Notes: generated from the sequence alone by a model not told the origin. A DNA stretch of 64,000 nucleotides from Ailanthus altissimus (GCA_946807835.1 OX327697.1:17680001-17744000); one strand, 5' to 3'. Positions 24,463-35,984 are shown, counted from the first letter of the stretch. A program made the numbers and translations.

Positions 24463-25590
24463 TAGTTAAATGTTATAATTTCAAATTCAATTTTAATTTC
24501 AATTACGTTAAATGTTATAATTCTAAATTCAATTTCAATTATATTAAATGTTATAATTCAAAATTTAATTTCAACTTCAATTATGTTAAATATTATAACT
24601 AAAATTCTAATTTCAATTCCAATGACATTAAATGTTATAATTTTAAATATAATTTTAATTTTAATTACATTTATATTATAATCTCAATTTTAATTTTAAT
24701 TTCAATTACATTAAATGTTATAATTTCAAATCTAATTTTAATTTCAAGTACGTTGAATGTTATAATTCTAAATCCAAATTCAATTTCAATTACATTAAAT
24801 GTTATAATTCTAAATCCAATTTCAATTCAAATTTAGTTAAATGTTATAATTCAAATTCCAATTTCAATTCCAATGACATTAAATATTATAATTCTAAATC
24901 TAATTTTAATTTCAATTACGTTAAATGTTATAACTTCAAATCCAATTTCAATTATGTTAAATGTTATAATTCTAAATCTATTTCAATTTCAATCACGTTG
25001 AATGTTATAATTCAAATCCAATTTAAATTTAAATTATGTTAAATGTTATAAATTTTAAATTTCAATTTTAATTCCAATGATATTAAATGGTATAATTTCA
25101 AATCCAATTTTATTTTCAATTATGTTAAATATTATAATTTCAAATTCAATTTTAATTTTAATTATGCTAAATGTTATAATTCTAATTCTAATTCCAATTC
25201 CAATTATGTTATATGTTATAATTTCAAAACTAATTTCATTTATAATTATGTTAAGTGTTATAATTCTAAATTTAATTTTAATTAAGTTAAATGCTATAAT
25301 TACAAATCCATATTCAATTTCAATTATGTTAAATGTGATAATTCCAAATATAATTCCAATTACATTAAATATTATAATTAATTTTGAATTTCAATTCCAA
25401 TTATGTTAAATATTATAATTTCAATCTAAATTTCAATTACGTTAAATGCTATAATTCAAATTCCAATTATGTTAAATGTTATAATTTCAATTTCAATTTC
25501 AAATTTATTGAATGTTTATAATTTTAATTTCAATTTCAATCACATTAAATATTATAATTCTAAATTTAATTTAATTTTAATTATTTCAAA
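24463..25590. repeat. 42-bp AT-rich minisatellite, copy A
   Basis: Around 27 diverged units, each starting GTTAAATGTTATAATT and continuing with CAAATCTAATTTTAATTTCAATTAC-like sequence; unit length is mostly about 42 bp with many shorter variants. Because 42 is a multiple of three, it produces spurious isoleucine/asparagine-rich frames such as 25077-25409 (+). Confidence 0.9.
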
Positions 25591-26014
25591 TGTGTATAAA
25601 TAATGTGAATCAATAATGGCAAATTTAAACAAATAAAAAAAGAGTCAATGCAAAAACAAATTTAAAATTTAAAATTTCAATACTATAGCTACAGAGAAAA
25701 GAGAAGACATATGACCTCGTGCACAATAATAAAGTTTTTTACTTTCTACTTTTTTATTTAAAAAATAAATTTTTTAAATAAATTTTTTTTAAAATTATTA
25801 AATTATTTTGTGGCCCATGAGCTAGCTCGTTAGGCATGTAGACCAAGCACAACACCGCCCATTTGGGTCGTACCTAGGCCTAATTTGTTTTTGTCGTGCC
25901 TGAGCCGAAATGATACGAATACTCTTCATACTCGAGCCGGTCCAGCATGATAGCCCATATGGGCTTAATTTTTATGGACCGTGCCGGTCCAACACTACCC
26001 ACTTGCCACTTTTA

Positions 26015-26541
26015 CTCACGTGTAACATCCAAAATTTGAGTGTTACACGACTTTCAAATTTATTTAATTTTTAAAATTAATTTCTAAAATTAAGTTTTCA
26101 TAAAAAAAATAACCTAGAAAAGATAATTTATTCTCTTTATTAGGAGAGATTTAATGAGAAAAAAAATCTCTTTGTTGATTTCAAAAGTCACCATTGAGAT
26201 TTGATATATTTAATTTTTAAAATTAAATATTTTATTTTTGAATAATATATTATCTCTAAAATTGATTAATTCTAAATTATTGATTTTATAATTAGGACAC
26301 AACTATTGTGTAATTATATAATTTATTTCTTTTATTGTTCATTGTAATAACTCAAGAGGTGGTGTTAGGGACTTATATACCTACAATTTCAAACTTTAAT
26401 AAATTTTATATAATTAATTAAACTCTTTAATTAATTAATCTAATTTATTAATTCCAGCATTATTCTACTAAAATCCTAGAATTGTACTCTTGAAATTACA
26501 AATATATTTTACTCAGAAAACTTAAAGCAGTCCATTGATAT
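26015..26541 (-). mobile_element. Minus-strand copia-like LTR, 5' part (truncated), copy A
   Basis: It opens with a near-perfect 29-bp palindrome (26020-26048), then AT-rich sequence collinear with 32022-32503. Similarity to copy B stops at about 26541, after a GCAGTCCATTGATAT word, where copia pol sequence of the next unit begins. This is the breakpoint of the tandem duplication. Confidence 0.5.
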
Positions 26542-27593
26542 TAATTTCAATTTCAATTCTAAATTTATTAAATGTTAATTAATATTAATTAATCTAATTT
26601 TGTATAATTATGAATAAATTTTGTACAATTTCAAATTATTTTTGTATAAAATATGGTTACCTAACCATTTTGATATGAATGATCTAAGAGAAGCCAGTAA
26701 CATCTTTGGAATCAAAATAGTAAAGGATCATAAGACAAAGATGTTAAGTTTATCCAAGCTAAGTACATTAACGAAATTGTGGTCAAGTTTGCTATGCATA
26801 ATCCCAAAAAGAGGTTGCTTCCTTTTAGAATTTGGATTGATTTATCCTAGTATCAATGTCCTAAGACAGTTGAAGAAATAGATCGTATGAGAGGGAATCC
26901 TTATGCATTAATTATAGAAAGTCTCGTATATGCATGTTGTGTATTAGACCAAATATTTTGTTATTCGATTGGAAAGGTAAAAAAATATTAGTCAAATCTT
27001 GAACTAAAACATTGGACTACAGTAAAGTATATATTCTAGTTCCTTCGAAGAATGAAAGATTATATGCTTGTGTATTCTAGTAAAGATCTTATAGCTATCG
27101 TTTACAAATTCAAAATTTGAAGTAGACAAGGATACTTGAAGATCTTCCTTATAATATGTGTTCACTTTAACTGGTAGAGTTATAAGTTGGAGGAGTGCAA
27201 AACATTTATGTATTACATACTCCACCATGGAAGTTGAATATGTAGCTATATTTGAAGCTGCAAAAGAGGCTGTATAGCTTTGGAAGTTCCTCAATGAGCT
27301 TGAGGTAATACCTAGTGCTTAAATGTTTATTGTTCTTTATTGTGACAATTGCAAGACAATAGCACAGTTTAAGGAACAGAGATATAACAAGATAAGAAAA
27401 CATATTGAAAGGAAATAATATTTGGTAAGGGAGTTTTTGTGCAAAATGGTGAGATCATGGTATTTAAGATTGCGTAAGTAAATAATCTAGTTGATCCATT
27501 CACTAAAGTCATTGCCAGTAAAGAGTTTTGAAATTCATATAGATGATATAGGGGGTCAATAGATACTTGACATGCTTTAAAAAAGTAGGAGAT
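26542..27593 (+). pseudogene. Copia RT/RNase H remnant, copy B
   Basis: Broken translation gives, in order, an RT C-terminal segment (KYGYL..., then a GIKI/V-K-D-H-K block near 26705-26745), the connection blocks around RFAM-type and ERM-type motifs near 26780-26900, and RNase H with MEVEYVAIFEAAKEAV near 27225-27275 and LYCDNCKTIAQ near 27335-27370. A purine tract and LTR start follow at 27594. The 86-codon frame at 26621-26881 is in part this remnant. Several stops and shifts. Confidence 0.75.
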
Positions 27594-28844
27594 TGTTATA
27601 CATGTAATGTTATTTTATGCCCTTAAAAGATGTATAATAACATTTTATTTGATTAATAATGTTTATGTATACATATGATTTAGTATACATTGATGAGCCC
27701 ATATTTATAATATATGTGATCTATGTATTAGGCATATGGTGCTAATATAGAATGTATAGATCACAAGTTCTTTATAAATTAAATCTAGTTTACAATCATT
27801 AATAAATATGGCATTTCATTATGTAAGGTTATAGTTTTTTTACTTCTTATAGTAGATGATTTACCTTGATCATTAAACTAAAGACTTCGAGTAGAAAACC
27901 TATTGTATATAATACATTGAATGAGACTATTGTGAATTTCGATATGGTTAATTAAATATTGTAGATCTTAATTCAAAAATATTTTAATAAGTTTGATTGA
28001 TCTCAATTCTTAAAAAAAAATGAACTTACATTCATGCATTATATTTTTTGGATTATCACAGAGTGAGATCTATATAAATGATCAAAACCTCGATAACTTG
28101 AATATATAATTTCCTAGGTCGTAAGAACATATATTTGAAAGATGCAATCTAATAAATGATGTCCACTTAAATTGTTTACAGTATTTGATCATTTGAATCT
28201 GTGACCGTAGTTTATTTAATAAATATTTATTGAATAATAATAATTATTCATAAATTTATTTAAAAATATAGACATATTAAAATTGCTTATTAGAGCATTC
28301 AATGACTTAACGGTAAATAAGTAGAGTAAGATATTTTTTCATAACCTAATTTTAATTATGAATATCAATTAGATGGTCAATTAAGTGATTACTATTAGTC
28401 TAAAAAGTTTTAATTAAATAGACTTTTATTTATAATGTGGGTTACTAGAGTGCAGTAATTGGCACTCAATGGAATAATCTGGGGTTAATTTAAAGAAGCT
28501 GATGGGTCATGAAATGGTTAGGATTATACCTTTTAAGTTAGAGCTAGGAAACCTATAGGTATTGCAGTTCCTCTACTAACTTAAATTAAATCTTTAAATT
28601 CTTAATTTTAATCAAACTCTAAATACTTAATGGAGATTCCTAGGAGAGGTAGGGGATAGTAAAATACAATACTAATAACTATAAGATTTTTTTTTTTTTT
28701 TATGTAGTCTTACGTGAAAAAAGAATTTAGATACACATGAGTTTGGAGATTAAGGGAAGATCCGCGTGCCCACACACGTGAGTTTAAAGGTTTAGAATAG
28801 TAGAGAAGATTGTAGTCGGTGTTAGAATTATGACATTCATAACA
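27594..28844 (+). repeat. Copia LTR, copy B
   Basis: It starts TGTTATACATGTAATGTTAT and is collinear with 22116-23423 throughout. An oligo-T tract at about 28687-28700 is private to this copy. The end is uncertain within about 28820-28844. Confidence 0.65.
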
Positions 28845-29296
28845 CAGTGGAATAGAAAATAAAAATTCTTTAAACTTTATTTTCATTAGATAAAAACTCT
28901 TTTTATCTTAGGATATTATGAATATATGAATTTAATGTTTTTTAAAAATGTGAGAATCAAGAAACATATAAACATACCTTGAATCCATGCTTATTAGTTT
29001 TCTTCTACCAAAGAGTTCTAAACCAAGCCTCTAGTATCACAGTGAATGAAAAAACGGGCTTCTAATTTTTCTTCAAAAGAAAAATATGTATTATGTGTTT
29101 TTTCTTTGTGTAAGTGTGTCTACCACTTTTTCCCTTTTTCTTCCTTTTATAATACTCCAATTAAAATAAACTCTTTTATTTTTATTTAAGTAATTTTAAT
29201 TAATAACATTTAGTAATTAAAATTAAACAAATATCTCCATAATTTTATGTAGAAAAAATGTGAACTAATAGAGACACTTTCTCTTTGGCTTACGTG
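28845..29296 (-). mobile_element. Minus-strand copia-like LTR, 3' part, copy B
   Basis: It is collinear with 23424-23872, including the minus-strand promoter box TATTATAAAAGGAAG (near 29140-29160). It ends in CTTACGTG, the left target duplication of the hAT-like element. Confidence 0.55.
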
Positions 29297-29439
29297 TAAA
29301 GGTGACAATTGGGTCGAGTAGCCTAAGCACGGCGTGCCTTGGCTGCATTTTTTAACTCGTGGACTCATGCTAGCACAAGCCCATCACAGGCCCAACACGT
29401 CAGGCTCGTCAATAGTGTCATTATTCCTGTATTACTATT

Positions 29440-29530
29440 TACTACAAAATTTTGTGGCCATAAGGTCTTGAACCCAAGACCTCATGGCTAATAATTTTAT
29501 TAAGTAAAGACATCTTATCACTAGGCCAAC
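29440..29530 (-). repeat. tRNA-like segment (pol III box A/B), copy B
   Basis: It is the same segment as 24020-24096: minus strand TTGGCCTAGTGATAAGATG, then GGGTTCAAGACC about 45 bases on. Box B is intact; box A is slightly changed (GTGG to GTGA). Confidence 0.45.
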
Positions 29531-29867
29531 ATATGTTTATGTTTATATTTATATTTATTCAATTTAATATTTATGTTATAAATGAATATAAAATTAAATC
29601 AACAACTACATTTTAACATATTTATTGCTATTATTAATTGTAACTATATTACATTTGTATTTGTTTTTTATCATAATTGAAATTACATTATAATTATACT
29701 TGCCATTAATGTACATATTATTAAAATTGCAATTATAATTTGTAATTTTAAGCAAATGGGTAGTACACGTTGAAATATAATTTTATTATGGCAAAATATA
29801 ATATTGAAATAAAAATTTAGCAATTGAATCAATTGTATTTATTTATATTATTCTGATCTATACTTAG

Positions 29868-30178
29868 GTAGGGGTGGGCACGGTCTGGTTCATTGTTTTA
29901 ATAAATAAAATTGAAATCGATTTTTTTAATGAAAAAATTGAATCGGACCAAATCGATTTTTTCGGTTCTCTCCGGTTGAGTTTTTTTATTCATTTATTTT
30001 AAATTATGAATTTTTTTAATTTTTGGTTCAATTTTTTGATTTTTTCAATTATTTTGTTTTAAAAAAACCGAACCAGACTAGTAGGTTTTTCTCTCAAAAA
30101 AAGGGGATCGAATCGAACCGAACCGAACTGGTCAATTCGGTTTGATTTTTCGGTTACTAGTTTTTTTTGCCCACCTTT
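29868..30178. mobile_element. 311-bp hAT MITE
   Basis: Ends GTAGGGGTGGGCA and (inverted) AAAGGTGGGCA, flanked by ATACTTAG (29860-29867) and ATACTCAG (30179-30186), an 8-bp duplication with one mismatch. The paralogous position in copy A (24437-24444) has a single ATACTCAG and no insert, which fixes both ends. The interior has inverted GAACCGAACC and CGGTTCGG-like words, common in plant hAT MITEs. Confidence 0.9.
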
Positions 30179-30202
30179 ATACTCAGGCAAATTCAAACAC
30201 CC

Positions 30203-31572
30203 TCAAGTTAAATGTTATAATTTCAAATCTAATTTTAATTTTAATTACGTTAAATGTTATAATTTTAAATCTAATTTTAATTAGATTTAATGTTCTAATT
30301 CAAAATTTAATTTCAATTCCAATTAAGTTAAATGTTATAATTCAAACTCCAATTTTAATTTTAATTACGTTAAATGTTATAATTTCAATTCTAATTTCAA
30401 TTTTAATTACGTTAAATGTTATAATTCAAATTTAATTTCAATTCTAATTACGTTAAATGTTATAATTCTAAATCTAATTTCAATTTCAAATACATTGAAT
30501 GTTATAATTGTAAATCCAATTTTAATTTCAATTACATTGAATTTTATAATTTAAATCCAAATTCAATTTTGATTACGTTAAATGTTATAATTCCAAATCC
30601 AATTTCAATTCAAATTTAATTAAATGTTATAATTCAAATTTCAAATTTAATGCCAAAGAAGTTAAATATTATAATTTCACATTAAATTTTAATTTAAATT
30701 ACATTAAATGTTATAACTCTAAATCTAATTTTAATTTCAATTATGTTAAATGTTATAATTCTAAATCCATTTCAATTTTAGTTACGTTATGTTATAATTC
30801 TAAATCTAATTTTAATTTCAATTACGTTAAATATTATAATTTTAATTACGTTAAATATTATAATTTAAATTCTAATTTCAGTTCCAATTACGTTAAATAT
30901 TATAATTTTAAATTCTAATTTCAATTCCAATGACATTAAATGTTATAATTTCAAATCTAATTTTAATTTTAATTACATTAATCTTATAATTCTAAATCTA
31001 ATTTTAATTTCAATTATGTTAAATGTTATAATTCCAAATCTAATTTTAATTTCAATTCTAATTATGTTAAATGTTATAATTTCAAAACTAATTTTATTTT
31101 CAATTACGTAAAATATTATAATTCTATATCCAATTTAAATTACGTTAAATGCTGTAATTTCAAATCCATAATCAATTTCAATTATGTTAAATGTGATAAT
31201 TTTAAATCTAATTTTAATTTTAATTACATTAATTGTTATAATTTTGAATTCAATTTTAATTTCATTTATGTTAAATGTTATAATTTCAATTCTAATTCTA
31301 ATTACGTTAAATATTATAATTAATTTTAAATTTTAATTTCAATTATGTTAAATATTATAATTTCAATTTCAATTACAATAAATATTATAATTCGAATTCC
31401 AATCCAAATTTTAGTTATATTAAATATTATAATTCAAATTTCAATTTCAATTTTAATTATATTAAATGTTATAATTCAAATTTCAATTCCAAATTTATTA
31501 AATGTTTATAATTTTAATTTCAATCACTTTAAATATTATAATTCTAAATTTAAATTTAATTTTAATTATATC
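30203..31572. repeat. 42-bp AT-rich minisatellite, copy B
   Basis: About 32 units of the same consensus as 24463-25590, mostly 42 bp, with shorter variants. It is longer than copy A, so the array has changed length since the duplication. The frames at 30142-30435 and 31345-31584 come from it and are not genes. Confidence 0.9.
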
Positions 31573-32021
31573 AAATGTGTATAAAACAATGTGAATCAAT
31601 AATAAAATTATTGGCAAATTTAAACAATTAAAAAGAAGTCAATGTAAAGTTTTTTTTTAAAATTTTGAATACTTTAGCTACATAAAAAGGAGAAGACATA
31701 TAACCCCTCCACAATAATAATATTTTTTACTTTCTACTTTTTTATTTAAAAAATAATTTTTTTTAAATTATTAAATTATTTTATAGCCCACGGGCTGGCC
31801 CGTTAGGAGCACGGCATAGCCCACTATGGGCCGTACTGTGGGTCATACCTGAGCCTAATTTTTTGTTACCATGCCTAGACCGACACAACACGAATATTGT
31901 TAATGCTCAAGCTGACACAACACGAATATTGTTCGTGCTCAGGCCAACCTAGCACGACAGCCTATGTGGGCTCAACTTTTGTGGGTTGTGCTAACCCAGC
32001 ACAACTCACTTACCACCTCTA

Positions 32022-33294
32022 CTCACGTGTAACACTCAAAATTTGAGTGTTACACAACTTTCAAATTTATTTGATTTTTAAAATTAATTTTTCATAAAAA
32101 GAAAACCTAAAAAAGATAATCTCTTCTCTTTATTAAGAGAGATTTAGTGAGAGAAAAAATCTCTTTGATGATTTCAAAAGTCATCATTGAGATTTTATAT
32201 ATTTAATTTATAAAATTAAATATTTTATTTTTGGATAATATATTATCTCTAAAATTGATTAATTCTGAATTATTAATTTGATAATTAGAATACAACTATT
32301 GTATAATTACATAATTCATATGTTTTGTTGTTCACTGTAATAACTCAAGAGGTGGTGTTATGAACTTATAGACCTACAATTTTAAACTTTAATAAATTTT
32401 GTATTGAAGTTTATTAATTCTAATGTTATTCTACTAAAAACTTAAAATTACACTTTTAAAATTGTAATATATTTTACTCATAAATCTTAGAGCAGTTTAT
32501 TGATATAATCATTTCATACAATTCAACTCTCCATAGACGGTTCATAATTAGAACTAAGTCAATTACTATTTTATCATTCTAATTAATTCTTTATCCTCAA
32601 GTGCCATTAATTCACCAGTGATCGGTTAATTTATAACCTTATTGCAAATTGAGCGCTTTAACTATTCAGTTCTAGAATTAACCCCTAAAAGAACCTTCTT
32701 TTTTACTTCCGTTAGTAAGGAATGGATTCCATATCTATAAATTACATTCTCAGTCGCTTATCTCACCACATCATTAAAAAATACAAGTTTTTAACCTATT
32801 TTTCAGACAAATTATAACAAGTATTTCAAATGACACAATGATACAAACAAAAATTTATGATTACTTAAAATTGAGATTGATCTGCATATGATCATTAGTT
32901 GACATTATCTGAATTCTTAATTACAACATTATTTTATATAAGAATCCAAATTACGTCTAGTCCAATTCTATATAATCACATCATATAAAGTGCATTTACC
33001 ATAATGCCATTACATTAGTGATCTAGATAAAATCATCACTTCTCAATATATATGGACTTAATTAAAGACCCAAAAGTTTAATTAATTTATTATAGACTTT
33101 TTTCTATTTATTATTCATAATCTCAATCCTCTTATATATAACAATTATATATTAAAGTTATAGTTATATAAATAAATAAGAGATTTTTTTATATTCATAT
33201 TATAACATTCTAAACACCTCTCAAGTACAAAATTGTAAAATTTTTTTATTTTATAAAAGTATAAGTACGTGCCTTTAGGATATTATTCTTAACA
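32022..33294 (-). mobile_element. Minus-strand copia-like LTR, 5' part, copy B
   Basis: On the minus strand it starts at 33294 with TGTTAAGAATAATATCCTAA, a plausible LTR start, and runs to the hAT insertion. The part right of 32503 is present only in this copy. Taken with 28845-29296, and without the hAT insert, the LTR would be about 1.7 kb. A 29-bp near-palindrome at 32027-32055 lies next to the hAT right end. Confidence 0.5.
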
Positions 33295-34235
33295 ATCAGT
33301 CAATTTAAAATTTAACAAACATGAAATTGAGATAATTTTTTTATTTATATATATATAATTATAAAGAAAACGATTTGAAATCCGTTGCATTTATATTTTA
33401 CAAATAACAATAAACGATTTTGATATAGAGTTCAATCTTAATTTTAATAAACTATGTATCAATTCATGCAAGCAGTTCAGAATTATCCTCTAATAATATT
33501 TAAATATATATAATTTTTAACCATCTCTGTGAAAATAAAATAATATCCTAATATGTGGCTTATTTAAAATAAGATTGAGCTCTACACCTAAATTGCTCTT
33601 TCTCTCTCTCTCTTTATATATATATCTCAAAATGATCTTCTGAACTGGCTCACCATCTAGTAAATACTTGAAGCAAATGAAGCAAGTATAATAATCAAAT
33701 AAAGTTGAGCCCAAGTCTATATGTTGGGGCAAATTGAAAGAGAATGAAATGGTTTGAATAAATACGCACGACGAAATAAAAAGAAAAATGGTTAGAAAAT
33801 CGTAACAGCTGGGAAAAAGACAATTTGGGAAATTCGAAAGTGGTTTGAAAGACAACTAAAGGGGGTAAAGCCATGGTATGGATAACCTGTTGGTTAATAA
33901 TAATGCCTTTAAAAAGTTTTTGGGGATATGCCTCTTCAAGTGGATTCTCGCTAATCCGCGCCTATTTAATTAATATTTAAATATACAAAAAATAATTTTA
34001 AAGTCAGACGAGCGGCGAGTGGTGTGATAAGGAGCTGGCGTTTGGGGACCATTCCATTTGATGAAAAGGCATTATTGAAAGCTGAGATCCAACGGCGTCT
34101 TGGGAAGCGCGTTGAGCGGCGCGATTGTAAAAGTTAAACTGTCGGTAATTGTTCCCAATTCCAATTTTTTTTTTTTTTTAATGCCTGTTTAATGTTAATT
34201 GTTTATGGCTTTTCTGCGCTGCCAAGTCCTGGTGT

Positions 34236-34273
34236 CACGTGCATCACGTGTTTCCTCATATATATATATATAA
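34236..34273 (+). promoter_or_regulatory. Twin G-box next to a TA run
   Basis: Two CACGTG palindromes at 34236-34241 and 34245-34250, the second inside TCACGTGTTTCC, are followed within 10 bp by an alternating TA run (34258-34273). CACGTG is the core site for plant bZIP and bHLH factors, including ABA- and light-responsive ones. No gene with a clear start is seen within 3 kb downstream, so the role is open. Confidence 0.3.
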
Positions 34274-34665
34274 TAATTATATTCTTTTTACAGTTCACAC
34301 TTAAAAGACAAGCCGATTGTTGCTTTGATCTTCAATCTGCACATACAAATACTTATTAGATAAAAACTAATCCGTCCGAAGCATGCGTTAACTCGTAGGC
34401 TTCTACACCTATTTCTTAGGTATCTCGTGACGGCGTGACGCTACTCCAACAAATTATATTATTAATAATACCAAAGCAGCATTTAGAGCCTAATTTAATA
34501 GTTAGGGATTCGCGATCTTAGGATTTGCAATTTTTTTTATATACCCTGTTATTTAAATTTTAAATTTTAGTTCTGTATATGTAAATTTTTTTTTTTTTAA
34601 TTTTGTGGTTAATGTCATTGGTATTTTGACCTTAGCAATATTTAACATGATCATTTAAAATTAAA

Positions 34666-34850
34666 AATAATACTACATATATAAATTAGATTATATAAAT
34701 TTATTAATACTATTTAACGTGGTATAATATAATTAAATAATTTCTTATTATATTATTTATTTTTCTTTTATATTTACTTTTCAATTATATTATATCAAAT
34801 CAAATAATATGTATGAATTTATATAATTAATTTATACACATAATGTTATT
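34666..34850. repeat. Foldback MITE-like element
   Basis: The first about 50 bases (AATAATACTACATATATAAA...) match the reverse complement of the last about 50 (AATAACATTATGTGTATAAA...) at roughly 80 percent, leaving a loop of under 100 bp. Relatives of the arm appear around 35150-35260 and 38390-38470, suggesting a small AT-rich MITE family. Confidence 0.5.
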
Positions 34851-34961
34851 GAAGAAAACAATCTATCTTTTTGAAAAACGCCAGGTAGTTAGGTTAGTAG
34901 TTTGCAATAAACAGGGGTTCAAGAGAAAGAGTCTCGATGATTTAATTGAGATAGCTTTTGA

Positions 34962-35112
34962 ATGAATGCTAAGCCAAGCCCCCACTCGCTTTCTTTATAT
35001 ACATTACATGCGTCTTTCCTTTTAGTAATATGTGTGACTCGGAACATTATCACCTACTTCTACCATTTGATTACTATTTTGGCATCCATTCCATTTTACT
35101 AAAGAATGTTAA
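34962..35112 (+). repeat. Inverted duplication, left arm
   Basis: The segment from GCTAAGCCAAGCCCCCACTC through CATTTTACTAAAGAATGTTA matches the reverse complement of 38020-38176 at about 85 percent over 150 bp. It is not low-complexity. The arms are 2.9 kb apart. Not recognised as a gene or known repeat. Confidence 0.75.
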
Positions 35113-35779
35113 TGATAATGCCGTCAAAAATAAGAAATATTTTAGTGGGTTATATAATTTATTATATAATGAGTTATAATATTATGTGTCATTGTTTAAT
35201 TAATTTATAATTTTTGTATAATTTATGATGTGTTATAAATATTTGTAATATGTATCCAAAAATTCTTCATATATTGAGCTATCTATCTATTTATATATAT
35301 AAGTTCTAATGAGCAACATAACTTAACATGTGGTGAGTATCTAAACACTGATGCAATTTATAACAAAATGAATAATATTAAAATCATATATTAATGATAT
35401 TGCTCTTCATACGATGAGTTATATCACCATTTATATATAACTTATAATATAATTAGTAATGTTATTCTTATAAGAGATAAAAAAAATTTATGTATCACTA
35501 ATTTATGACTATTACGTGTTAAGTAATTATTAATTTTTTAATCTTCATTAATATGATAGTTATCTAACACTAATCAGAAATAAATATAAATGTTACATGA
35601 GTTGAAATACAAATTTTATATTCCAATTTTATAAATCTAGTAGTATTGTACATACAATACACTACATTCAAGTTAAGATAAGGTTATGGTATACTCATTT
35701 TCTATTTTTAGCTTCTCATGATCATGTTTTTTTTTTTGTTGTAATTTTAGAAGTATAATAATTAAAATACTTAGTAAAT
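35113..35779. other. AT-rich spacer, no gene
   Basis: Only AT-rich MITE-like relics are seen (35118-35260 resembles, inverted, 38390-38480). No frames of interest. Confidence 0.3.
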
Positions 35780-35975
35780 GAGTAATATTATACTTGTTAA
35801 AATACAAAGTTTTTAATTGATGTACCATCTGATGTATTCATTATTAATTGATATTATATAATTATCATATTGATAAGAAAAAAAAAATTTAATAAATGAT
35901 AATCATCGATTTGTTACACATCAATTGACATACAAAATTGTATCTCAACTATGTAATGTAAGTGTAGCATTACTC
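35780..35975. mobile_element. Small TIR MITE with 9-bp flanks
   Basis: The ends GAGTAATATTATACTT and (inverted) GAGTAATGCTACACTT form terminal repeats. Flanks are TTAGTAAAT (35771-35779) and TTAATCAAT (35976-35984), 7 of 9 identical, consistent with a Mutator-type duplication. The split element at 41742/48382 shares its terminal sequence. Confidence 0.5.
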
Positions 35976-35984
35976 TTAATCAAT

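Larger units (their letters stand above)
23873..26014. mobile_element. Non-autonomous hAT-like element, copy A, with minisatellite
   Basis: Ends are TATATGTGACAATTTGACC and, inverted, TAAAAGTGGCAAGTGGG, of the TAGGGGTGGCAA type common in plant hAT elements. GC-rich subterminal segments with CGGCACGG/GCCGGTCC words lie at both ends, again typical of hAT. The flanking 8-mers CTCAAGTA and CTCACGTG are decayed in this copy; copy B supports an 8-bp duplication better. It contains a tRNA-like segment and a long minisatellite, and no transposase. Confidence 0.65.
29297..32021. mobile_element. Non-autonomous hAT-like element, copy B
   Basis: Terminal repeats are TAAAGGTGACAATTGGG and (inverted) TAGAGGTGGTAAGTGAG, flanked by 8-mers CTTACGTG (29289-29296) and CTCACGTG (32022-32029), one mismatch. 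An 8-bp duplication with this terminus is diagnostic of hAT elements. Subterminal GC-rich words with CACGG, CGTGCC and GGGCC character lie on both sides. It holds a tRNA-like segment, a nested 311-bp MITE and a minisatellite. No transposase remains, so it would depend on an outside source. Confidence 0.75.
33295..34961. other. Low-copy AT-rich spacer, no intact gene
   Basis: No recognisable protein. The 112-codon minus-strand frame 33517-33855 is serine/phenylalanine/leucine-rich with no known motif. A CT/TA microsatellite lies at about 33597-33625. The stretch 33950-34140 is noticeably more GC-rich (GAGCGGCG, GAGATCCAACGGC, GCGCGTTGAGCGGCGCG) than its surroundings and looks like promoter-proximal DNA, followed by the twin G-box. 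Confidence 0.35.

Noticed and set aside
25077..25409. 110-codon + frame rich in isoleucine, leucine and asparagine
   Set aside because: It is a translation of the 42-bp minisatellite; the period is a multiple of three, so frames stay open by chance. The same holds for 30142-30435 and 31345-31584.
33517..33855. 112-codon minus-strand frame
   Set aside because: Composition-driven (serine, phenylalanine, leucine); overlaps a CT/TA microsatellite; no motif.
34880..34961. tRNA-like words (GGTTAGTAGTTTGC, then GGGGTTCAAGAG)
   Set aside because: The box spacing is plausible but there is no tail, no target duplication and no second copy seen; too weak to call a SINE.
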